A stretch of DNA of 64,000 bases, taken from assembly GCA_045546535.1 (NCBI GenBank), contig JAZQDA010000057.1, positions 7,294 to 71,293 on the forward strand. Direction: 5' to 3'. The notes beneath the pieces were generated by a model. That model saw only the letters and a program-made list of their open reading frames with translations, made no database searches and was not told where the DNA came from. Both the position numbers and the translations under genes were made by a program. Within the stretch, counting starts at the first letter, position 1. Every line of letters begins with the position of its first letter. This document shows positions 8,851-17,200 of the stretch, in pieces. Source of the DNA: RGIG1828 sp045546535. Lineage in GTDB: Bacteria > Bacillota > Clostridia > UMGS1810.

Positions 8851-9738
8851 ATGAAAAAAGTTTTACTTATTATAAACCCCAATTCGGGAAGATTAAAAAA
8901 CAAATCAATGCTTTTTGATATCATTGAAACAATGGACAAAAAAGGGTGCGTAGTAACCACTCGCATTACCCAGAAAGAGGGCGATGCATATATTTTCGCA
9001 AAAGACGGAGCACTTTCGGGCATGTACGACTGCATTGTATGTTCTGGCGGAGACGGGACTATGAGCGAAACTATCAGAGGTATTGTCGAAAGCGGTAAAG
9101 ATATTCCGCTTGGTTATATTCCGTCGGGAAGTACCAATGATTATGCAAGGAGTATGGGTATTCCCACCGATATGATAGAAGCATCTGAACTGGCTGTTTG
9201 CGGAACTCCGAGAGAAATCGATGTCGGCATTATTGACAACACCTACTTTGATTATGTAGCATCTTTCGGCGCATTTACATCGGTATCATACTCTGCACCG
9301 CAGCCACTCAAAAATATGCTTGGTCATATGGCATATGTTCTTGCAGGAATTAAAGATATAGCAAAAATAAAATCTGTTAAAGCAAGGGTGAGTGCAAATT
9401 CTGAGATAATTGAAGACGATTTTATTTTCGGTGCAATAACAAATGCAACCTCTATCGGCGGAATTGTAAAGTTAGACGATACACTGGTTGAATTCAATGA
9501 CGGTCTTTTCGAAGTTTGTCTTGTAAAAAAACCAAAATCCCCCTCGGATTTTACAAAACTTATAATCGGTGCTCTTAACTCTGATTTCACATCTGACTGT
9601 TTTGTATTTTTAAAGTCTGATGAAATTAATTTTGAGTTAGGAAAAGGCTTAGACTGGTCGCTTGACGGCGAAAAGTATTCGAGCGGTAAAAAAGTTAAAA
9701 TAAAAGTCTTAAAAAGTGCAGTTAAAATAAATCTTTAA
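8851..9738 (+). CDS. Diacylglycerol kinase-like lipid kinase (YegS/DgkB family)
   Basis: Cytoplasmic/peripheral lipid kinase of the DAGK catalytic family, 295 residues, which in Firmicutes phosphorylates diacylglycerol for recycling after wall-polymer synthesis. The N-terminus reads KKVLLIINPNSG. The nucleotide-binding loop SGGDGTMSE is at about residues 65-73, followed by GYIPSGSTNDYARSMG, and the C-terminal lobe has the usual LDGE (WSLDGEKYSSG). GAGGGA precedes the ATG. It is monocistronic, with a perfect promoter and a strong terminator. Substrate lipid is inferred from family only. Confidence 0.88.
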   Translation: MKKVLLIINPNSGRLKNKSMLFDIIETMDKKGCVVTTRITQKEGDAYIFAKDGALSGMYDCIVCSGGDGTMSETIRGIVESGKDIPLGYIPSGSTNDYARSMGIPTDMIEASELAVCGTPREIDVGIIDNTYFDYVASFGAFTSVSYSAPQPLKNMLGHMAYVLAGIKDIAKIKSVKARVSANSEIIEDDFIFGAITNATSIGGIVKLDDTLVEFNDGLFEVCLVKKPKSPSDFTKLIIGALNSDFTSDCFVFLKSDEINFELGKGLDWSLDGEKYSSGKKVKIKVLKSAVKINL

Positions 9739-9741
9739 TAA

Positions 9742-9774
9742 AAAAATCTCATTTCTTTAAGAAATGAGATTTTT
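9742..9774. terminator. Bidirectional terminator between convergent genes
   Basis: Long stem AAAAATCTCATTTCTT paired with AAGAAATGAGATTTTT around a minimal loop, with A and T tails on both sides. It serves the lipid kinase (plus) and the HTH-PfkB gene (minus). Confidence 0.85.
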
Positions 9775-9786
9775 ATTTTATATAGA

Positions 9787-11010
9787 TTACCAATCGGGTG
9801 TCTGGCGTTTCATTTCGGCATTCATTTTCTTGATTTTATCAAAAGATTTCATACCGCTTATCGAGTCGCTCTCTGTAAGGTTACAAGCCGCAGCACAAGA
9901 TGCGAGTTTGAGCATTTCTTCAGGCTCAATTTCTTTATACAGACAATAAAGACATGCCGCACAGAATGCATCACCTGCGCCGACGCTTCCTTTGATATAT
10001 CCTTTGGGAAGAGAAAGTGAGGGAACTGCGCAGAAATTGCCGTCTTTATCGAGCGAAAATCCGCCTTCGGGACAGTGTATAACTGCTATGTCTTTTACGC
10101 CATATTCCATAAAAATTTCAAGAGTTTTTCTGATGTTTGGGAGATTGATGATTCCGTCATCATTTCTCACTTGAAGTCCCGATACTCCCCCGCCCTCTGT
10201 TTCATTCATTATTGCATAGTTGCAATATCGAAGCGAGGGTACTACTTTTTGCTTGAAGTTTTCGGAATTATCACTTACAACATCTATAGATGTTTTTATG
10301 CCTTTTTCCTGAACTTCTTTTAAAAGAGCCGCCATTTTAGTTCCATAGGTTTCGTCTTCTTTATCAAATTCATCAAGCAAAAGAATATAGCCTATATGGA
10401 AAATTTTACAATCAAGGTTTTCTGTGTCTATGTGTGATGCCGAAAATATTTTATTTGCACCTCTGTTATGGAAAAATGTTCTTACACCTGTTTCCTCAAC
10501 TGTCATTACATCACTGTAACTTGTAGGAACGGCGTCGGTTGTTTTAACACCCGTTGTATCAAGACCGTACTTTTTCATCTGGTCGATTACATATTTGCCA
10601 TTGGGGTCATTACCTACAAGACCATATGCACTGATGCGAACATCGGGGTCCATTATTGCTATGTCAATTCCGGTATTGGGAACACAACCGCCTACTGCAA
10701 CTGATGAATCGGTGATATTTGCAAGCATTGTTTCCTTTGGGTAAAAATCAATAATCTTGACATTATCTGTAAGGATATTTCCTGCGATTGCAATACCGCC
10801 GTCTTCCGACGAATTCATTATGTAATCTACAGACACGCCGAAAATTTTGGCAAGTGAAGGAAATTGAGTGATTTCAGGATAGCCAAGTCCGCTTTCCCAC
10901 TTGCTTACAGTTTTATTGCTTATGCCAAGCATTTCGGCAAGAGCATTTTGAGTAAGACCTTTTTCTTTTCGGAGCATTGAAATGGTTTTACCTATATTTT
11001 TCTGATTCAT
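9787..11010 (-). CDS. HTH (Xre) - PfkB sugar kinase fusion protein
   Basis: A 407-residue fusion. Residues 7-62 form a Cro/C1-type helix-turn-helix (KGLTQNALAEMLGISNKTVS then KWESGLGYPE). Residues about 72-400 form a PfkB/ribokinase-fold carbohydrate kinase, with a GGCVPNTGIDIA substrate block and the catalytic GAGDAF signature (GSVGAGDAFCAA, Asp about 347). Family knowledge says the kinase domain phosphorylates a sugar or nucleoside with ATP. The fusion suggests a regulator that senses or processes the sugar itself. It stands alone with its own promoter and terminator, so its target genes are not evident. Confidence 0.88.
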   Translation of the reverse strand: MNQKNIGKTISMLRKEKGLTQNALAEMLGISNKTVSKWESGLGYPEITQFPSLAKIFGVSVDYIMNSSEDGGIAIAGNILTDNVKIIDFYPKETMLANITDSSVAVGGCVPNTGIDIAIMDPDVRISAYGLVGNDPNGKYVIDQMKKYGLDTTGVKTTDAVPTSYSDVMTVEETGVRTFFHNRGANKIFSASHIDTENLDCKIFHIGYILLLDEFDKEDETYGTKMAALLKEVQEKGIKTSIDVVSDNSENFKQKVVPSLRYCNYAIMNETEGGGVSGLQVRNDDGIINLPNIRKTLEIFMEYGVKDIAVIHCPEGGFSLDKDGNFCAVPSLSLPKGYIKGSVGAGDAFCAACLYCLYKEIEPEEMLKLASCAAACNLTESDSISGMKSFDKIKKMNAEMKRQTPDW

Positions 11011-11045
11011 TCAAATACACCTCTTGTAATTTGATTTATATTTAC

Positions 11046-11074
11046 ATTATATACCCAAAAAACTATTTTGTAAA
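11046..11074 (-). promoter_or_regulatory. Promoter of the HTH-PfkB gene
   Basis: Minus strand TTTACA (11069-11074), 17-bp spacer, TATAAT (11046-11051), 36 bp before the start codon. Confidence 0.7.
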
Positions 11075-11147
11075 TACAAATTCTTACGAAAAGAAGATTT
11101 TTTTGCGTTTGTCTACTAACTATAGATTTGGTTTTTCAAATGAAGTA

Positions 11148-11176
11148 TTGACTTATATACAATTTTGATTTATAAT
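11148..11176 (+). promoter_or_regulatory. tRNA-Thr promoter
   Basis: TTGACT (11148-11153), 17 bp, TATAAT (11171-11176), 20 bp before the mature tRNA 5' end. Confidence 0.8.
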
Positions 11177-11195
11177 CTATTCTGTTAAAAAATAT

Positions 11196-11268
11196 GCTGG
11201 TGTGGCGCAGTTGGTAGCGCAATTGATTCGTAATCAATAGGCCGAGGGTTCAAGTCCCTTCACCAGCT
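11196..11268 (+). tRNA. tRNA-Thr (anticodon CGT)
   Basis: Full cloverleaf of 73 nt. The acceptor GCTGGTG pairs with CACCAGC, the D stem is GCGC/GCGC, the anticodon stem is ATTGA/TCAAT with loop TTCGTAA (anticodon 11229-11231), and the T arm is GAGGG-TTCAAGT-CCCTT. The discriminator base is T and no CCA is encoded. G1-C72 and C2-G71 agree with threonine identity. It reads ACG codons. Confidence 0.95.
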
Positions 11269-11336
11269 TAGCCATTGGAGTATTATCCAAATGGCTAAAA
11301 GCAGATGTCCCATTTTCAGTTGGCATCTGCTTTTTT
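11269..11336 (+). terminator. Two successive hairpins after tRNA-Thr
   Basis: The first hairpin pairs TTAGCCATT with AATGGCTAA directly after the tRNA. The second pairs AAAAGCAGATG with CATCTGCTTTT (11297-11334) and ends in a T run, a typical Rho-independent terminator. Confidence 0.75.
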
Positions 11337-11390
11337 GTTGGATTATTTACTATAGCAATATTGAGCAAATTTTCCTTTTTAAAAAAAGAC

Positions 11391-11419
11391 TTGATTTTTT
11401 TAAGAAACCGTTGTATAAT
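11391..11419 (+). promoter_or_regulatory. Promoter of the AraC-family gene
   Basis: TTGATT (11391-11396), 17 bp, TATAAT (11414-11419), about 70 bp before the GTG start. Confidence 0.65.
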
Positions 11420-11489
11420 GGTCATTACTCAGTCTTTTTGCTGAATTTGACACTTATTGAGTAATGTGAGTAATGCGGAGGGATACCTT

Positions 11490-12323
11490 GTGAAAACAGC
11501 AAAATCAGACAATTTAAAAAATCAGACTAATGAAACTCCTTTTGAACTTAAGATATGTGATGTCTCTGAAATAGTTCAGACAAGTTGGCATTTTGATACA
11601 GAATTTATACTTTTTTTAAGCGGTGAATGTACTCTAAGATGCGGTTCAAACAGTTATAAGCCTACAAGCGGTGATATATACATAATCAATTCAGGAAAAA
11701 TACATATGATTGACCCTGTGGGAACAGGCAGTGTAAAATATATATATCTTATTCCTGACAGAGATTTCTTCCTTACATATGGAATTGATACGTCAAAAAT
11801 AACTTTTACCGAAAAAATAAGCGACGCTGAAAGTGCTAAAAAGTTTATTGATTTTGTATCTTCTTTTGAAGATTCCAAAAAAGAATCAAATTATATTTCC
11901 ACTGCAAAATATCTCAATAATCTTTTAAGTCTTTTAATTGATTTGTGTGAAAAATATACCGAAGCGCTTTCGGGTTATTCCCAGGAAAAAGCGACTGCAA
12001 CGGATTATATAAGAGAAACCGTAAAATACATACTTGAAAATTCAAACAAAGCAATAAATCTTGACCAACTTTCTTCTCATATCGGACTCAGTAAATATCA
12101 TTTGATACGCGAATTTAAAAAGTACACGGGAAACACTATAATTTCATATGTGAATACCGTTAAATGCCACAGGGCAGAAAGATTTATTTTAAGCGGTATG
12201 AGTGTTGAAGAAGCGGCTTTTGCATCGGGATTCAATTCTGTGTCGCATTTCTCAAAAACCTATAAAAAATTGAACGGAAACTCCCCTATTTCCATAAGAA
12301 AACCAAAAACTGCAAGGAACTAA
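11490..12323 (+). CDS. AraC-family transcriptional regulator
   Basis: A 277-residue regulator with an N-terminal cupin-like sensing domain (about residues 1-140; for example SGDIYIINSGKIHMIDP) and a C-terminal double helix-turn-helix of AraC type. The C-terminal part contains INLDQLSSHIGLSKYHLIRE and the second-helix signature AAFASGFNSVSHFSKTYKK. I prefer the GTG at 11490 because GGAGGG lies about eight bases upstream; a TTG at 11457 would put that Shine-Dalgarno inside the gene. Cupin-AraC proteins usually sense sugars and activate nearby genes. Likely targets are the ceramidase-like gene next door and perhaps the surface locus beyond it. Confidence 0.9.
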   Translation: MKTAKSDNLKNQTNETPFELKICDVSEIVQTSWHFDTEFILFLSGECTLRCGSNSYKPTSGDIYIINSGKIHMIDPVGTGSVKYIYLIPDRDFFLTYGIDTSKITFTEKISDAESAKKFIDFVSSFEDSKKESNYISTAKYLNNLLSLLIDLCEKYTEALSGYSQEKATATDYIRETVKYILENSNKAINLDQLSSHIGLSKYHLIREFKKYTGNTIISYVNTVKCHRAERFILSGMSVEEAAFASGFNSVSHFSKTYKKLNGNSPISIRKPKTARN

Positions 12324-12346
12324 AGTTCCTTGCAGTTTTTATTTTG
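12305..12346. terminator. Perfect 16-bp stem terminator overlapping the end of the AraC gene
   Basis: AAAAACTGCAAGGAAC (12305-12320), loop TAAA, GTTCCTTGCAGTTTTT (12325-12340), then a T-rich tail. The stop codon lies in the loop. Confidence 0.9.
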
Positions 12347-12350
12347 TTTA

Positions 12351-12640
12351 TTACTGAATATAAATTACTTCGCTCACAGGTACCAGACCATTAGCATTTT
12401 AAAGTGTGTGTCTATGTGAATGTCTGATGCTGTAAGTGTGAGAGTGTTTGAATACTGCTCAGTTACGGGGAATATTTTTGCCATTGCAAATTTACCAAGA
12501 TGTTCATTTTGGATAGTAAAAGTGTTGCCGACAGAAGTGTATACGCCGTCCATAGTGCCAGAGATAAACCATTCAACCTCTGTGCATTTATCATTTGTTT
12601 TTTTGTATATGATACAGTAAAAATTATATATAAAATTATA
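12351..12640 (-). pseudogene. Decayed C-terminal fragment of a surface protein related to the 35309-38014 gene
   Basis: Read on the minus strand, this stretch has no start but translates to EVEWFISGTMDGVYTSVG, NEHLGKFAMAKIFPV, SNTLTLTASDIHIDTHFKML and then, after a one-base frameshift, NGLVPVSEVIYIQ-stop. The intact protein encoded at 35309-38014 ends with LNATDINEFSYFKLFILTSD followed by GLVPVNSVVNLR, and its internal modules have the same DS-x-x-G-x-Y ... GKFIKAGAYV pattern. I infer an old partial copy of that family that lost most of its length and its frame. No other gene is seen between the AraC terminator and the ceramidase-like gene. Confidence 0.6.
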
Positions 12641-12674
12641 TAAGATTGCTATGGCATTTTAAGAGGAAAAGATA

Positions 12675-12680
12675 TATAAT
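12675..12680 (+). promoter_or_regulatory. Possible -10 element of the ceramidase-like gene
   Basis: A TATAAT at 12675-12680 lies 38 bp before the preferred start. There is no good -35 at the right distance (TGGCAT), as expected if an activator such as the adjacent AraC protein is needed. Tentative. Confidence 0.35.
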
Positions 12681-12718
12681 TAAAATATAAATCGGCATAT
12701 TTGAAAGGAATGGATAAA

Positions 12719-14221
12719 ATGAGTTTAAAAATCGGATTTGCAGAGGTTAATATTACCCCTGACAAAAAAATTTCTCTTGCAGGTCAGTTTGCAGAAAGAA
12801 TTTCGCAATATGTTGAAAAACCGCTCACTGCTACATGTATGGTAATTGATGACGGAAAAGACCACGCAATTTTTGTTGCCTGCGACCTTGTCTCAATCAA
12901 CTGGTCTGTAGTATGCGGTGTAAGAGACGCTCTCAAAGATAACTCAGCGGGTATTGATACAAATAAAATTATTATAAGTGCGATTCACACTCATACAGGA
13001 TACCGTTACGGTGGCGAGGGCAGAAGCGAATTCGGCGGTTCTGTTGCAAACAGCAAAGATATGCTCAAAGGATATCTTTCTGCTGATAAAAAATATGTTG
13101 AAAAAGAAAATGTTTCTGATAATCCTGAAATTTCAACTCCCGAAGAAAATTTCGCTCTTCTTATGGAACAACTGCCAAAAGTAATTTTAGATGCGTGGAA
13201 CTCAAGAAAAGAAGGCAGTTTTGCAAATGCTTTCGGCAGAGCGGTTGTGGGAATGTGCAGAAGAGCGGCATATAATGATGGCAGTGCACAGATGTGGGGA
13301 GATACCAACACCGCAGTATTTTCAGAACTTGAGGGCGGTAATGACTCCGGTATTGAACTTTTATACTGCTTTGATGAAAATAAAAAAGTTACAGGTATTG
13401 TTGCAAACCTTGCATGTCCTGCACAGTGCGTTCAGCATAGACTCTTTGTATCACCTGATTTCTGGGGTGAGGTAAAGGTGAGATTAAGAAATTATTTCGG
13501 GAAAGATATTTTTCTTCTCCCGCTTTGCTCTGCAGCAGGTGACCAGTGCCCTGTTGACCTTATAAGATGGGTTGAACCCCTTTCAGATTTAAATGACCCC
13601 AACTGCAAAAGAAATAATCCACCCAAAAGAAAAGCAGACCCGTCTATGTTTGATTTAGAGGGTATGGTTAAGGCAGGAAAGAGGGTTGCAAACGAAATCA
13701 TTGAAGTTTGGGAAGAAGGGCTTGACGAGGCACAATCAGAGGCAGTTTTTGAACACAGAGTTGTTGATATGCAACTGCCTGTCAGAAGAGCAACTCTTAC
13801 TGATGTCAAAAATGCAGAAAAGTCCATAAAGGAATACTTAAGTGCAAAAGGCGATACTGTTGACTATAACGATGTTGCAAATCTTCAGGTTCACCTCGGA
13901 ATTTTATCAAGATTCAAATTCCAGGAAAAACAAGACATTATCGAAAGTGAAGTACATATTATACGTCTTGGAAATATTGCTTTTGCAACCAACACTTTTG
14001 AACTCTTCCTCGATTATGGGAATCAGATAAGAGCGCGTTCTGACGCCGAGCAGACATTCCTTATCCAACTTGCAAACGGCACTGACGGTTATCTTCCCAC
14101 TAAAAAGGCAGAAGAGGGCGGTCATTATTCAGCCTTTATTTCTTCAGGCAAAGTCGGACACCTGGGAGGAGAACAGTTAGTAAGAGAAACACTTCAGAAT
14201 ATAAGAGAAATGTTTAACTAA
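12719..14221 (+). CDS. Neutral/alkaline ceramidase-like hydrolase family protein
   Basis: A 500-residue protein without signal peptide whose N-terminal half resembles the neutral/alkaline non-lysosomal ceramidase superfamily, zinc amidases of the alkaline-phosphatase-like region. Supporting segments are KIGFAEVNITPDKKISLAGQ at the start, FVACDLVSI, the metal-binding HTHTG near residue 90 (IISAIHTHTGYRYGGEG) and a second block CPAQCVQHRLFVSPDFWGE. The ATG at 12719 is chosen because AAAGGA lies nine bases upstream. Such proteins often sit in bacterial polysaccharide loci where ceramide is an unlikely substrate; an amidase on an amino-sugar product is possible. The exact reaction is unknown. Confidence 0.7.
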   Translation: MSLKIGFAEVNITPDKKISLAGQFAERISQYVEKPLTATCMVIDDGKDHAIFVACDLVSINWSVVCGVRDALKDNSAGIDTNKIIISAIHTHTGYRYGGEGRSEFGGSVANSKDMLKGYLSADKKYVEKENVSDNPEISTPEENFALLMEQLPKVILDAWNSRKEGSFANAFGRAVVGMCRRAAYNDGSAQMWGDTNTAVFSELEGGNDSGIELLYCFDENKKVTGIVANLACPAQCVQHRLFVSPDFWGEVKVRLRNYFGKDIFLLPLCSAAGDQCPVDLIRWVEPLSDLNDPNCKRNNPPKRKADPSMFDLEGMVKAGKRVANEIIEVWEEGLDEAQSEAVFEHRVVDMQLPVRRATLTDVKNAEKSIKEYLSAKGDTVDYNDVANLQVHLGILSRFKFQEKQDIIESEVHIIRLGNIAFATNTFELFLDYGNQIRARSDAEQTFLIQLANGTDGYLPTKKAEEGGHYSAFISSGKVGHLGGEQLVRETLQNIREMFN

Positions 14222-14249
14222 AATTTTAAACTCATAAAATTATAAAAAC

Positions 14250-14290
14250 AAACAAGGCAGAAACCTAAGGTTTCTGCCTTGTTTTTTAAT
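14250..14290. terminator. Bidirectional terminator between the ceramidase-like gene and the surface locus
   Basis: Perfect 15-bp stem AACAAGGCAGAAACC (14251-14265) and GGTTTCTGCCTTGTT (14269-14283) with a 3-nt loop and a T run on the plus side. It also closes the minus-strand locus. Confidence 0.9.
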
Positions 14291-17200
14291 TATCGTTATA
14301 TATTTTAACGAAAAGTCTTTTTAGTATCGTTGCAGCCTGTGCTCTTGTAATGTCTGATGATGGTGAGAAAGTTCTTTCTCCCATACCATTTACAAGTTTT
14401 AAACCGAGAGCCTGATCAATGTATGACTGATATGGGGTTTCTCCTATATCGTCAAAGTTATCTGTCAGGTTCTGTTTTGACGGATTTTTCTTGAGTGTCT
14501 TGGTGTATGCAAGTACAGAAACAGCACACATCTGTTCACGGGTGAGTTTATCATTTGGATTGATTTTACCATCAGTTATCATTTCAAGAGGGATAATTCC
14601 GTTTTTATATGCTGATGCAATATAGGGAGCATACCAATCTGAAGATGAAACATCGGTAAATGTACCTTTATATGTTTCTTCAAGAAAGTTGCAGGTTCTT
14701 GTAACCATAGTAAGAAATTCTGCTACTGTTACGCTGTTTTCAGGCATATAGAGATTGTCCCCTACTCCCTCAACAAGACCGTATTTGCGCATATACTGAA
14801 TTTCATTTTTTGCCCAGTGATTAGCAGAATCATCAAAATCCGGATAAATCTGATGAATTGCCATTTCCGCAATACTGTTCCATACATTTACGGGATTATC
14901 ATTTATATCTACACAGCCAAAGCCGTTAAAGCGGACATATCTTGCAAGTACTGGCTCAGAAAAATCATAGCGATAAAGTTTATCTGTGTCACCGGGAGAT
15001 TTTCCGTCAAAAACCTTTGTAAAGGTTTCGCCGTCGAGTGATACTTCGAGATTGAATACATTTCTTCTTGTATGTCCGTTAAAGAAAGCAATTGATGCGC
15101 CGTTTAAATATTTGGGACTTCCAAGGTCGCAAAGAAGCCACATATTGCCGTCAGCAGCAAAACGGTTATTTAATTTTCCGTCTACTGCATTTTGGGGCGG
15201 ATTTGCAATTTCAGGCACGTGTGATGCGCTTACAGAAACCACTTCAGCACCTGTTGCAACGGGGGGCTCAGCGTTCTTGATAAATTTAACTTTGTATGTA
15301 AACTCATCGGTAGTTTTGGGGTTTTTAACTGTTATTAAAGCGGTATCTCCAAGGTTTTCTGCCTGTTTTACGGTTATATCAAGACCTTCAGGAGCAGATG
15401 CTTCGACATATCCGACAGTATCTGCGTAAACATTATATGTGCCGACACCCGAATTAAATGTTTCAAGTTGTATACCGTCAACCTTTACAGATGTAAGTTT
15501 AGCACCCTCTTTAAGATATGTTGACCAGTTGTCAAGAGGTAAAAATCTTGGAAGTTCAACGATTTCTTCATCTGAAACAAGCGGAGTGAAAATAATTGAA
15601 ATCGTAGCGTTTGTTACATCTTCGCCGTGAACGTAAAGTTTACGGAAAATTCTGTTGTCATTACCGGGAGCGTCCTGCTTTGTAGGCTTAGGAGAACTTG
15701 GGTGATGCACCGCATCCATAACATCGAGGTGAGCGTCCTTTATATCAGTTCGAAGATGAATTGCACATTTTTTGCCATCGGGTGTTGTGATTACTGCACT
15801 CATTTTATCTTCTGAAAATTCTACTGTATTTTCACTGCTGAAGTGATAATACGAATATACTTCGCTGGGTTTGAGCGTTGTGAACTCGTCCTGAATAACA
15901 AACTGAGTTCTGTTATTTATAAGTGCAAAACCTCTTCTGCCCTCTTTAATGTCGGCAATATAGGCTGGAAGTATATCATAAACTGCATATGCACCGCCCT
16001 TTGAAGAGCCTTTGTCGGTATAGTCGCAGACGGTGTGGAATCTGTTGTAACCCTCGGTCTGTTCTGTCATTCTTGAAAGTTCGGGGTTAAACTGGAGGCA
16101 GTTATTACCCTCTGCTCTCATACGGTAGTATTTACCTCTGTCGCCTGTGAAATAATAGGTTTCGGCGCCTGTGTCTTCAATCCATCTTACGCCATTAGCG
16201 TCAATTATAAATGAGCCGATGTCGTACTGGTCGTGGCCTGCAAAATTATTACCGCCTTTGAAAGCGATAAAATAATCATCTTTGCCAAATCCCGTACGGA
16301 AAGAGCCCTGAGGCTCAACACCTGAAGGAGTATAGTCAAGTTCAAGTCCTTCACAGTGGTCGGCTATAACCGGAACTTTGGGGTCATACCAGAGCAGATC
16401 ATAAACTTCAAGAGTTTCGTCAATATGATTTACACGGTATGAAACGAGGTTTGGAATGTTATAGCGATATCCCAGATACAGATAAACAGGCACACCGCCG
16501 TCAAACACATTTTTCCACGAGTCAGAGTGGTTAAATGTACCCATAGGACCTGTTATTCCAAATGGGAAATAGCCTGTTTTGCTGAGGCCCGGGAAATCTT
16601 CAAGACCCGCATCTGTTCCAAGAGCGGTTTTCATTGAATTTGTCATAGTGAAGAATGTATAAAGTGCCAAATTCCAGTATGATGCACCCTCACCGTATGC
16701 ACCGTCGGGAGCGAAACCGTAAAGGCCGTGAATTGGGAGACGGTAGATTGTGTGATTTATAATTTCGTTTACAATATCACTGTATCCTTCTTCATCACCT
16801 ATTGCAAGAGATGCACACATTGTACCGTTTGCGATAACTTCGTTCCAGTTACCCGGTTGTGTGAGCCATGAGCCAAAACCACGATAGAACTGTTGCTGAA
16901 CACTTTCAAAAGTGTTTCTCATAATTGCGTTTCTTATTATTCTTTTCTGGGTTTCGTCCCACTGGTCATAGCACCAGTCGTATGCAAGGGCAAAGCCAAA
17001 AGTTGCAACACCTGTGTCAAGCATATTAACTTCGCTCCATTTGGAATTGGTGTCGGTCATTACTTCAATTTCCTGCCATATTCTGTCGGCGTATTTTCCT
17101 TCACCTGTGAGTTGATATGCAAGACCGCAGTATAGAGCGATATCTTTTATATCACAACTTACTCTTGTGGTATCGCCAAGCACTCCCGAGTCTTTTAAAG

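Noticed and set aside
11234..11425. 63-codon minus-strand frame over the tRNA-Thr 3' end and its terminators
   Set aside because: It overlaps a clear tRNA and two hairpins, and the translation has no recognisable domain.
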